DNA of 64,000 nt from Pontivivens sp032464575 (GTDB taxonomy: Bacteria; Pseudomonadota; Alphaproteobacteria; Rhodobacterales; Rhodobacteraceae), in contig JAWDKM010000004.1 in the NCBI GenBank assembly GCA_032464575.1, positions 186,001 through 250,000 of the forward strand. Direction: 5' to 3'. Positions 57,161-64,000 of the stretch are shown here, piece by piece (positions within the stretch are counted from its first letter, which is position 1; every line of letters starts with the position of its first letter). Made by a program: the position numbers and the translations under genes. The notes below the pieces were generated by a model, which made no database searches, was not told the DNA's origin, and worked only from the letters and a program-made list of their open reading frames with translations.

Positions 57161-57538
57161 ATGCCGAAAACCGTTCTCATCGTCGAGGATGAGGCCAATA
57201 TCGTGGAGTCTCTCGCGTTCCTGTTGCGGCGCGAGGGCTTCGAGGTGACCACCGTGCCCGACGGAGCGGAGGCACTGGCGGAGGCGACGCGGCTGCGGCC
57301 CGACCTGATGATCCTCGACGTGATGCTGCCCAACCGCTCCGGCTTCGACGTGCTCAAGGCGCTGCGTGCGGACGCGGTGCTGGCCCGGACACCGGTGATG
57401 ATGCTGACCGCGAAGGGCCAGGCCCGCGACCGGGAGCAGGCGCTGGATCTGGGTGCGGACGTGTTCGTGACCAAGCCCTTCTCCAATGCCGAGATCGTGG
57501 CCGAGGCCCGGCGCCTGTCCGGCGTGCCGGCGCCGTGA
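57161..57538 (+). CDS. REC-only response regulator
   Basis: A 125-aa single receiver domain with no output domain. Acidic pocket Glu9-Asp10 (LIVEDE), phospho-acceptor Asp53 (LMILDVMLPN), Thr in MLTAKG and Lys in FVTKPFSN are all present. It lies between the XRE/DHp regulator and the sensor kinase, and its stop overlaps the next gene's GTG. In the known CrbSR system the regulator has a LuxR-type DNA-binding domain, which is missing here. Confidence 0.92.
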   Translation: MPKTVLIVEDEANIVESLAFLLRREGFEVTTVPDGAEALAEATRLRPDLMILDVMLPNRSGFDVLKALRADAVLARTPVMMLTAKGQARDREQALDLGADVFVTKPFSNAEIVAEARRLSGVPAP

Positions 57539-57771
57539 GCGCGCCGCAGGACCGGCCCGGGCGCACGCGGAAGCGCCGCTATGACGGCGCGCTGGTCCTG
57601 CCGGTGCTCGCCGCGGTCCTGATGCTGCCACCCTTCATCGGGCTCGCCGCGGCCCCGGTGGACGTGGCGGGCGTGCCGCTGATCGTGCTGTGGCTCTTTG
57701 GGCTCTGGCTCGCGCTGATCGTCGTGGCGCGCTTCCTGGCCCGCCTGCTCCGCGAGGGCGGGGACGGCTGA
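57535..57771 (+). CDS. Small two-helix membrane protein
   Basis: A 78-aa protein starting at GTG (GTGA overlap with the response regulator). A basic N-terminus (RPGRTRKRRYDG) precedes two membrane segments (LVLPVLAAVLMLPPFIGLAA and IVLWLFGLWLALIVVARFLA). It resembles the small membrane protein often found beside symporters of the SSS class (DUF4212-like position), but the family was not established. It starts the block with the kinase 4 nt downstream and may assist its transporter domain. Confidence 0.7.
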   Translation: MSAPQDRPGRTRKRRYDGALVLPVLAAVLMLPPFIGLAAAPVDVAGVPLIVLWLFGLWLALIVVARFLARLLREGGDG

Positions 57772-57775
57772 GGCG

Positions 57776-60448
57776 ATGCCGGGCTGGAACACCATCGTCA
57801 TCGCCTGCCTCGCCTACGTGGCGGTGCTCTTCGCGGTGGCGTTCTGGGCGGAGAAGCGGGCACGGCAGGGCCGCTTCGGCTGGTTGCGCAGCCCGTGGGT
57901 CTACACCCTGTCGCTGTCGGTCTACTGCACCGCATGGACCTATTACGGCGCAGTCGGCTCCGCCGCGCGCAACGGGCTGGAATTCGCGGCGATCTATGTG
58001 GGCCCGACGCTGACGTTCCTCGGCTGGTGGTACCTCTTGCGCAAGCTGGTGCGGATCGCGCGGGAGCAGCGGATCACCTCCATTGCGGACCTCATCTCCT
58101 CGCGCTACGGCAAGAGCCCGGCGATCGGCGTCATCGTCACCGTGATCGCGGTGGTCGCCGCCACGCCCTACATTGCGCTGCAGCTCCAGTCGCTGTCGCT
58201 GAGCTTCGCGCTCTTCTCCGACGTGCCGACGCGGCCCGCGCTGACCGCGTTCTGGATCGCGGCGGGGCTCGCCGCCTTCACCATCCTCTTCGGCACGCGC
58301 CACGTGGACGCCAACGAGCAGCATTACGGCGTCGTCACCGCCATCGCGCTGGAGGCGATCGTGAAGCTTGTGGCCCTCGCCTCCGTCGGGATCTTCGTCG
58401 TCTGGGGGATCGCGGATGGCCCCGCCGACATCTTCAGCCGCCTGCCGGACCGGGAGCTGCTGGGCGGCGAGGTCTTCGGGCCGCGCTGGATCACCCTCGT
58501 CTTCCTGTCGGCCACCGCCGTGATCTGTCTGCCGCGCATGTTCCAGGTCGCGGTGGTGGAGAACGTGGACGAGCGCCATGTCGCCACCGCCTCCTGGGCG
58601 TTCCCGACCTACCTGTTCCTGATGTCGCTCTTCGTGCTGCCGATCGCCATCGCGGGGATGACGACGCTGCCGAGCCCCGCGAACCCGGATCTCTACGTGC
58701 TGACGGTGCCGCTGGCCACCGGCAACGATGCGCTGGCGCTGGTGGCGTTCCTCGGCGGCTTCTCGGCGGCCACGTCGATGGTCATCGTGGCGGCCATCGC
58801 GCTCAGCACCATGGTGTCGAACCACGTGATCATGCCGCTGTGGCTGCGCTCCGTCCGCGGCGCGCCCACGTCGAGCGGGGACGTCCGGGCGATGCTCCTG
58901 AACTCCCGGCGGGCGAGCATCGTGGGGATCCTCGCGCTCGGCTACATCTATTACCGGATTACCGGAGGGACCGGGGCGCTCGCCTCCATAGGGCTGATCG
59001 CGTTCCTTGGGGCGGCGCAACTCCTGCCCTCCACCCTCGCCGCGATCTACTGGCCGGGCGCGACGCGGGTGGGCGCGATCGCCGCCGTCACCTCGGGCTT
59101 CGCGGCGTGGGCCTACACGCTCTTCCTGCCAAGCTTCGACGGGGCCTTCCTGCTGTCGGCCGAGGTGATCGCGGAGGGGCCGTTCGGCATCGGGCTCCTG
59201 CGGCCGCACGCCTTGCTCGGCTCGGACATCGACGACCCGCTGGTCCACGCGACGCTCTGGTCCATGGCCGTCAACGTCGGCGCCCTCGTGATCGGCTCGC
59301 TCCTCTCCCGCCCCAGCGCGCTGGAGCAGCTGCAGGCCAAGCTCTTCACCGACGTCTTCTCGCTCAGCAGTGCGGAGATGGGGCTCGGCCGCACCGCGAA
59401 GTCTGAGGACCTCTTCGAGCTCGCCCAGCGTATCCTGGGGCGGGAAACGGCGTGGCATATGTTCACCGAGATCGCGCGCAGCCAGGGCAAGCCGCAGGGC
59501 CTGCCGGACCCGGCGCCCGAGCTGACCGAGCGGTTGGAAAAGGCGCTCGCCGGGGCGATCGGCGCCTCATCCGCGCACGCCATGGTCAGCCAGATCAGCG
59601 GTCATGGCACCGTTTCCGTCCCCGAGCTGATCCGCATGGCCGACGAGACCGCGCAGATCGTCGAATACGCCCACCGGATCGAGGAGAAGTCCCGGGAACT
59701 TGAGGAGACTGCCGCCGAGCTGCAGCGCGCCAACGACCGCCTGCGCGCGATCTCGGAGCAGAAGGACGCCTTCCTCAGCCAGGTCAGCCACGAGCTGCGC
59801 ACGCCGATGACCTCCATCCGCTCCTTTGCCGAGATCCTGCGCGAGGGGCGCGAGGTGGAGGCCGATCAGGCGCAGCGCTTCGTCTCCATCATCCATGAGG
59901 AGAGCCAGCGCCTGACCCGGCTGCTCGACGAGATCCTTGACGTGTCGGTGCTGGAGACCGGGCGCGGGCCGCTCCACCGCGAACCACTGGTGATCGGCGA
60001 GGTGCTGGATCAGGCGCTGGCCGCGACCGAGCCACTGATGAGGCGGGAGGGTGTGCAGCTCATCAATGCCCCCGGCGCTGCCCACCGCGTCATGGCCGAC
60101 CGCGACCGGCTCGCGCAGGTCTTCATCAACGTGCTGAGCAACGCGGTGAAGTACGGCCGCGGCGATCCGCCAGCGATCGTCATCCAGACCCAGGCGCAGG
60201 GCGAGGAGGTCTCCGTCCTCATTGCCGACAACGGCCCCGGCATTCCGGAGGCCGACCGCGAGCGCGTGTTCGAGAAGTTCAGCCGTCTGGGCTCCGCCAC
60301 GCTGGCGGGCAGCGCGGGCCTCGGCCTGCCGATCAGCCGGGAGATCATGCGCAATCTGGGCGGCGACCTGGTGCTGGAGCCGGGCGGGCCGGGCGCGCGC
60401 TTCCGCGTCCGGCTGCCGCGCCCCAAGGGCCTGGCCGCCGCCGAGTAG
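57776..60448 (+). CDS. Sodium:solute symporter-domain sensor kinase, CrbS-type
   Basis: An 890-aa hybrid of transporter and histidine kinase. Residues about 5-510 form an SSS-family transporter with 12-13 membrane segments (YCTAWTYYGAVGSAARNG, ITSIADLISSRYGKSP, GGFSAATSMVIVAAIALS). A coiled-coil linker (EEKSRELEETAAELQRANDR) leads to the HisKA domain with SQVSHELRTPMTSIRSF (His672), then HATPase_c with NVLSNAVKYG (N box), IADNGPGIP (G1) and GSAGLGLPISREI (G2). No receiver domain is attached. Known CrbS proteins control acs in gammaproteobacteria; the acs operon lies divergently nearby here. Confidence 0.92.
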   Translation: MPGWNTIVIACLAYVAVLFAVAFWAEKRARQGRFGWLRSPWVYTLSLSVYCTAWTYYGAVGSAARNGLEFAAIYVGPTLTFLGWWYLLRKLVRIAREQRITSIADLISSRYGKSPAIGVIVTVIAVVAATPYIALQLQSLSLSFALFSDVPTRPALTAFWIAAGLAAFTILFGTRHVDANEQHYGVVTAIALEAIVKLVALASVGIFVVWGIADGPADIFSRLPDRELLGGEVFGPRWITLVFLSATAVICLPRMFQVAVVENVDERHVATASWAFPTYLFLMSLFVLPIAIAGMTTLPSPANPDLYVLTVPLATGNDALALVAFLGGFSAATSMVIVAAIALSTMVSNHVIMPLWLRSVRGAPTSSGDVRAMLLNSRRASIVGILALGYIYYRITGGTGALASIGLIAFLGAAQLLPSTLAAIYWPGATRVGAIAAVTSGFAAWAYTLFLPSFDGAFLLSAEVIAEGPFGIGLLRPHALLGSDIDDPLVHATLWSMAVNVGALVIGSLLSRPSALEQLQAKLFTDVFSLSSAEMGLGRTAKSEDLFELAQRILGRETAWHMFTEIARSQGKPQGLPDPAPELTERLEKALAGAIGASSAHAMVSQISGHGTVSVPELIRMADETAQIVEYAHRIEEKSRELEETAAELQRANDRLRAISEQKDAFLSQVSHELRTPMTSIRSFAEILREGREVEADQAQRFVSIIHEESQRLTRLLDEILDVSVLETGRGPLHREPLVIGEVLDQALAATEPLMRREGVQLINAPGAAHRVMADRDRLAQVFINVLSNAVKYGRGDPPAIVIQTQAQGEEVSVLIADNGPGIPEADRERVFEKFSRLGSATLAGSAGLGLPISREIMRNLGGDLVLEPGGPGARFRVRLPRPKGLAAAE

Positions 60449-60451
60449 ACG

Positions 60452-60529
60452 TCAGGCGATCCCGAGCACCCGCAGGATGAACAGGATCACGACGATCAGG
60501 CCAATCAGGTAGATGATGTTGCGCACCAT
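60452..60529 (-). CDS. 25-aa membrane microprotein
   Basis: A short frame starting MVRNIIYLIGLIVVILFILR and ending VLGIA, nearly entirely one membrane helix with a short basic N-terminus. RBS GAGGA lies 4 nt before the ATG at 60527-60529. It is convergent with the kinase gene, its stop only 3 nt away. Similar tiny hydrophobic proteins are familiar in Rhodobacteraceae, but the function is unknown. RBS quality and the unbroken helix support it despite its size. Confidence 0.65.
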   Translation of the reverse strand: MVRNIIYLIGLIVVILFILRVLGIA

Positions 60530-60601
60530 GGGGTCCTCGCCCTTGCTTCGGTTGTGCCGGGCAAGCTAGCCCGCCGCAAACCGTTGCCAAGAAATGGTGA
60601 A

Positions 60602-61519
60602 TCAGGACCGGACCCGGTCGAGGATCACCTGCGCCGTCATCAGGTCGAGATGCGCGCCGCCGCCGTTCTTGAAGACGGTGATTTCCTCCGCCGTCTGTCG
60701 TCCGGCACGGCCCGCGACGATGTCCCGAAACTCGCCGAGCACATCGGCCTCCGAGATCACACCGGCCGCCATCGGGATGGTCAGCTCGCCGATATGCCCG
60801 ATGGTCGAGGCGCGGGCATCGACGAAGAGGCGGCCGCGACGGAGCGCGTGGTCATCGGCCTCCCGCATCTCCCTGGTGAAGGCGCCGATCAGGTCCACAT
60901 GCGTGCCGGGGGTGAGCCACCTGCCCTCCAGCACCGGTTCCTTCGCCATGGTGCAGGTCGCGACGATGTCGGCGTCTGCAACCGCGGCGGCGAGGTTGTC
61001 CGCCACGTCCACGCCGTGCTGCTCCGCAAGCGCCTCTGCCCGCTCCGGCGTGCGGTTCCACAGCGTGATGCGCTCGATGCCGGGCAGGACCACCGGATAG
61101 GCCTCGATCAGGCTGTCGGCCACGGCCCCTGCTCCGATGACGAGGAGGTGACGCGCGTCCGCCCGGGCGAGCAGCCGGGCGCCGAGAACGCTGTCCGCGG
61201 CCGTCTTCCACCGGGTGATGAGCGCATTGTCGATGACCGCCTTGGGCGCACCCGTCGTGTCGTCGAAGACGAGCATCGCGCCCTGCACGCTCGGCCGGCC
61301 GTGAACGGGATTGCCGGGCAGCACCGTCACGCTCTTCACCCCCGCACCGAGCCCGTCGATCCAGGCGGCGCGCGAGAGCATCACGTCGCCGCCGCGATGC
61401 AGGAACGTGTCGCCCATCTCCGGCGCCGGTCCCCGGTGCCCCGCCTCCAGCGCATCGCACAGCGCGGGCCAGTCGCAGGGGCCGACATCCTCGGCACGGA
61501 TATGGGGCAGCGTGCTCAA
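60602..61519 (-). CDS. Ornithine cyclodeaminase/mu-crystallin family protein
   Basis: A 305-aa NAD(P)-binding enzyme of the ornithine cyclodeaminase/ketimine reductase family: GAGVKSVTVLPGNP, GAMLVFDDTTGAPKAVIDNA, LITRWKTAADSVLGARLLAR and LLVIGAGAVADSLIEAYP (Rossmann). Start is uncertain: TTG at 61517-61519 has GGAG 8 nt upstream, whereas the ATG at 61538-61540 would add seven residues encoded by an intergenic repeat. The substrate (ornithine, other amino acid or imine) is not determined. Confidence 0.85.
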   Translation of the reverse strand: MSTLPHIRAEDVGPCDWPALCDALEAGHRGPAPEMGDTFLHRGGDVMLSRAAWIDGLGAGVKSVTVLPGNPVHGRPSVQGAMLVFDDTTGAPKAVIDNALITRWKTAADSVLGARLLARADARHLLVIGAGAVADSLIEAYPVVLPGIERITLWNRTPERAEALAEQHGVDVADNLAAAVADADIVATCTMAKEPVLEGRWLTPGTHVDLIGAFTREMREADDHALRRGRLFVDARASTIGHIGELTIPMAAGVISEADVLGEFRDIVAGRAGRQTAEEITVFKNGGGAHLDLMTAQVILDRVRS

Positions 61520-61542
61520 GGCCGGGGCTCCGCCCCGCATCC

Positions 61543-61615
61543 TGGGCTCCGCCCGTCCGGGCCTGAACCGCGATGCGGTTCCGCGACGGCCCGAACCCCC
61601 GGGATACTTTCACAG
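61543..61615 (+). repeat. GC-rich intergenic repeat, second unit
   Basis: Between the cyclodeaminase-like gene and the aminotransferase: GGGCTCCGCCC, then GTCCGGGCCTGA with CGGCCCGAAC enclosing an inner CGCGATGCGGTTCCGCG hairpin, and a tail CCCCGGGATACTTTCACA. It parallels 45973-46030 in order and tail, with an added inner hairpin. Confidence 0.6.
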
Positions 61616-61631
61616 AGAAGAAGGCAGGCCG

Positions 61632-62810
61632 TCATACCCCGGCGGCGGCCGCCGCACGGGCGAAGTCGCGCAGCTTGTCCTGCGTCAGGCCCGCGATGTT
61701 CATCCGGCTGTCGGTGACCATGTAGATCCCCGCCTCCTCGCGCACATGCTCAACCTGCTCCCTGGTCGCACCGAGGCGGGAGAACATGCCGCGGTGCTGT
61801 CGGATGAAGTCGAAGCGGTCGGAGTTCGTCTCCTGCCGCAGCGCGTCGGCCAGCCCCTCGCGCAGGCCGTTGATCCGGCCGCGCATCTCGGTCAGCTCCG
61901 CCTCCCAGTCCGCGCGCAGCTCGGGGTCGTTCAGGATGATCTCCACCAGCGCGGCACCGTGATCGGGCGAGAACGAATAGAGGAGCCGGTTGACCGAAGC
62001 CAGCGTCGCCTGGACCTTCGCCTGCTCGTCCGCATCCGTGCACTGGACCGTGGCGCAGCCCGCCCGGTCGCGGTAGAGGCCGAAATTCTTGGAGCAGGAC
62101 TGGGCGATCATGATCCGCGGCACGCGCGCCGCCATCTGGCGGACGCCCTGCACGTCCTCCTCCAACCCGTCGCCGAGGCCCTGATAGGCGAGGTCGATCA
62201 GCGGCAGCCAGCCCTTCTCCACCGCACTGTCGGTGAGCCGCCCCCACTGGTCGGGCGTCAGGTTCGCGCCCGTGGGGTTATGGCAGCAGCCGTGCAGGAT
62301 CACGACGTCGTCCGCGCCGAGGCCGTTCACGTAGGCCAGCATCTCCTCGAACCGCACGCCGCGGCTTTCGGGATCGAAATAAGGGTACGCGCCGGGTGCC
62401 ATGCCCATCGCCTTCAGCATCGCGGCGTGGTTCGGCCAGGACGGGTCGGAGATGTGGAAGCGCGCTCCGGGCGCCGCCCGCGCGATCAGTTCGAAGAGCA
62501 CGCGCAGCGCGCCGGTGCCGCCGGGCGCCGCGGCCCCGGCCAGCCGGTCCGTCGTCTCTCCGAGCGCGAGTTCCTGCATCGCGGCCACGAAGGCGGGATC
62601 GCCCGCGAGCTTGGTGTAGGTCTTGGTCGTCTGCCTGTCGTGCAGCCGCTGCTCGGCCTCGCGCACGGCGCGCATCACCGGCGTGTTCCCCTGGTCGTCC
62701 TTGTAGACGCCGACGCCCAGATCGACCTTGCCCTCGCGCGGATCGGCGGCGAAGGCGGCCATCAGGGCGATGATCGCGTCAGGCTGCGGTTCGGGAAGCG
62801 TTGCAAACAT
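61632..62810 (-). CDS. Aromatic amino acid aminotransferase (class I)
   Basis: A 392-aa PLP aminotransferase of the AspC/TyrB type: KVDLGVGVYKDDQGNTPVM, HNPTGANLTPDQW with the cofactor Asn, LAYQGLGDGLEEDVQG with Asp/Tyr, and AQSCSKNFGLYRDRAG with the Schiff-base Lys; the C-terminal GMFSRLGATREQVEHVREE is typical. The ATG at 62808-62810 has GAGGT upstream. Aspartate and aromatic substrates are both possible. 8 nt from the GNAT gene upstream, so one operon. Confidence 0.92.
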   Translation of the reverse strand: MFATLPEPQPDAIIALMAAFAADPREGKVDLGVGVYKDDQGNTPVMRAVREAEQRLHDRQTTKTYTKLAGDPAFVAAMQELALGETTDRLAGAAAPGGTGALRVLFELIARAAPGARFHISDPSWPNHAAMLKAMGMAPGAYPYFDPESRGVRFEEMLAYVNGLGADDVVILHGCCHNPTGANLTPDQWGRLTDSAVEKGWLPLIDLAYQGLGDGLEEDVQGVRQMAARVPRIMIAQSCSKNFGLYRDRAGCATVQCTDADEQAKVQATLASVNRLLYSFSPDHGAALVEIILNDPELRADWEAELTEMRGRINGLREGLADALRQETNSDRFDFIRQHRGMFSRLGATREQVEHVREEAGIYMVTDSRMNIAGLTQDKLRDFARAAAAAGV

Positions 62811-62818
62811 GACTGACC

Positions 62819-63370
62819 TCACATCTCACGATCTGCGCTGAGGACGCGCGTCGCCTCCTCCTGCGCAACGGGCACGAAACCCTGTTTCTGGTAAAGCGGC
62901 AACGCGGCCGGGTGGTCCAGCGTGCAGGTGTTCACCAGCACCTTCTGCACGCCCGGCCCGTCCCACGCCGTATGGATCGCCGTCTGCAGGAGCCACGGAC
63001 CCAGCCCGGCACCCACCGCCTCGGGCACCAGCCCGAAATAGGCGAGGTCGCACTCCCCCGCCTCCCGGAAATCGAGGTGGAAGAAGCCGGCGGGCCAGCC
63101 CTCCCGCATCAGGGTGTAGTGGTGGAGCTGCGGGTCGTGCAGATAGGCCGCGACCTCGCCGACCGGCTGGCGCAGGCGGTCGGTCCACTCATGGGGTGTG
63201 CCCACCGCGCGGTAGAGGTCGAGGAAGAACCAGACAGGCGGACGCTCCGCCTTCAACAGCGCCACCGGCTTGCCCACCGGCGCGTGGGGCCGCGGATAGG
63301 AGGGGCGGGCCGTCATCTCCAGCCAGGTGACGGTGTAGGCAACCTCCTCCCCGGCGCGGTGCAGCGTCAT
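62819..63370 (-). CDS. GNAT-family acetyltransferase
   Basis: A 183-aa protein with the GNAT fold: central YTLMREGWPAGFFHLDFREA, then FGLVPEAVGAGLGPWLLQTA with the acetyl-CoA pyrophosphate loop in relaxed form, then VNTCTLDHPAALPLYQKQGF (Asn/Tyr motif). The substrate is unknown. The start overlaps the sseA stop as ATGA, and the aminotransferase gene follows directly. Confidence 0.88.
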   Translation of the reverse strand: MTLHRAGEEVAYTVTWLEMTARPSYPRPHAPVGKPVALLKAERPPVWFFLDLYRAVGTPHEWTDRLRQPVGEVAAYLHDPQLHHYTLMREGWPAGFFHLDFREAGECDLAYFGLVPEAVGAGLGPWLLQTAIHTAWDGPGVQKVLVNTCTLDHPAALPLYQKQGFVPVAQEEATRVLSADREM

Positions 63371-64000
63371 CCCGTGGCCACCTTCAGATCGTCATACATG
63401 CCCCACTCCGCCCAGGACCCGTCGTAGAGCGCGACCTGCCCGTGACCGAGCTCCTCCAGCCCCAGCGCCAGGATCGCCGCCGTGACGCCGGAGCCGCAGG
63501 TGGTGATGACCGGCTTGTCGAGATCGACGCCGGCCTCGGTGAAGGCCGCACGCAGCGCATCGCCCTGCTTCAGGGTCCCGTCGCCGTTCAGCAAGTCCTT
63601 GTAGTAGACGTTGAGCGCACCGGGTATGTGGCCCGCACGCAGGCCCGGCCGCGCCTCCGGCTCCTCCCCGCGGAAGCGGGCGGGGGAGCGGGCGTCCACG
63701 ATCTGCTCTTGCGAGAGCTTCACCTGTGCGGCGACCTGCGTGACGTCGCGGATGCGGGTGGCATCCCGGCGCGCGGTGAAGTGGCGGTCGCGCATCACGG
63801 GCGGCTCGTCCTCCAGCGGATGGCCCTCGGCCTTCCATTTCGGCAGCCCGCCGTCGAGCACGGCGACGTCGGTCTTGCCCATCAGGCGGAACAGCCACCA
63901 CACGCGCGCGGCGGAGAAGAGCCCCGCGCTGTCATAGACGATCACCCGGTGCCCGTCGCCGATCCCCATGGCCCGCATTCGGGAGATGAACTTCTCCACC
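63367..64000 (-). CDS. sseA: 3-mercaptopyruvate sulfurtransferase, C-terminal part (5' end outside window)
   Basis: About 210 C-terminal residues of a two-domain rhodanese-fold protein. End of domain 1: VIVYDSAGLFSAARVWWLFR and VLDGGLPKWKAEGHPLED. Domain 2: IVDARSPARFRGEEPE, LRAGHIPGALNVYYKDLL and the active-site loop TTCGSGVTAAILALGLEELG, CGSGVTA being the mercaptopyruvate-type motif. The frame runs past the window edge, so the start is not visible. Its stop overlaps the GNAT start. Confidence 0.92.
   Translation of the reverse strand, partial: VEKFISRMRAMGIGDGHRVIVYDSAGLFSAARVWWLFRLMGKTDVAVLDGGLPKWKAEGHPLEDEPPVMRDRHFTARRDATRIRDVTQVAAQVKLSQEQIVDARSPARFRGEEPEARPGLRAGHIPGALNVYYKDLLNGDGTLKQGDALRAAFTEAGVDLDKPVITTCGSGVTAAILALGLEELGHGQVALYDGSWAEWGMYDDLKVATG

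Noticed and set aside
1..64000. tRNA, rRNA, CRISPR arrays, insertion sequences, prophage genes
   Set aside because: Looked for tRNA T-arm patterns, direct spaced repeats, transposase or integrase frames and phage genes; none were seen by reading.

Overview
The window looks like a chromosomal segment of an alphaproteobacterium of the Rhodobacteraceae (marine roseobacter type). The evidence is the high GC content, the gene order lepB-rnc-era next to recO and a DUF1491 gene, acpS-pdxJ-DUF2062-spoT-rpoZ on one strand, a methylsuccinyl-CoA dehydrogenase of the ethylmalonyl-CoA pathway, and a DddL-type dimethylsulfoniopropionate (DMSP) lyase. This assignment rests on protein recognition, not on a search. 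No rRNA, tRNA, CRISPR array, transposase or prophage gene was seen.

Layout. 1-3.5 kb: 3' end of mcd, a META-domain lipoprotein, recO and DUF1491. 3.9-11.9 kb: a long minus-strand housekeeping run (era, rnc, lepB, acpS, a secreted protein, a LysE exporter, pdxJ, DUF2062, spoT, rpoZ) with many 4-nt start/stop overlaps. 11.9-14.5 kb: TetR with a divergent periplasmic cupin, folK, a NYN-domain protein. 14.5-19.8 kb: two tandem PepSY membrane proteins flanking a Tat-exported DJ-1/PfpI protein, a YqaA membrane protein and a soluble MCP-like protein. 19.8-31.4 kb: ispH, a class V aminotransferase, Lrp with a divergent DUF2000 gene, an orphan TRAP binding protein, a gamma-glutamyltransferase, and Rrf2 with a divergent thioredoxin-reductase-like flavoprotein. 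31.4-38.1 kb: an MFS exporter and a complete dipeptide-type ABC transporter.

38.3-42.4 kb is a tightly coupled operon: thiolase, DddL-like DMSP lyase, two rhodanese proteins and an acyl-CoA dehydrogenase, suggesting that DMSP cleavage is joined to acyl-CoA and sulfur chemistry. 42.4-47.9 kb holds a repeat-rich spacer, an ArsR/SRPBCC operon, DUF1206, an SDR dehydrogenase and a ThDP enzyme.

48.0-60.5 kb is the most interesting part. Acetyl-CoA synthetase (acs) and a five-gene branched-chain-type ABC transporter run leftwards. Divergent from them are an XRE/ScfR-type regulator, a REC-only response regulator, a small membrane protein and an 890-residue sensor kinase with a sodium:solute-symporter domain (CrbS type). 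The XRE regulator carries, between its HTH and its C-terminal domain, a segment closely similar to the kinase's own HisKA (DHp) domain and retaining the HExxT phospho-acceptor motif. This suggests a rewired acetate/short-chain-acyl signalling system in which a receiver without DNA-binding domain may act on a DHp-bearing transcription factor. The window ends with a 25-residue membrane microprotein, an ornithine-cyclodeaminase-like gene, an aromatic aminotransferase, a GNAT protein and the 3' part of sseA.

Several dispersed palindromic repeat families occupy the larger intergenic gaps, including a 61-bp element that begins at the stop codon of two unrelated genes and shows a compensatory base-pair change between copies.
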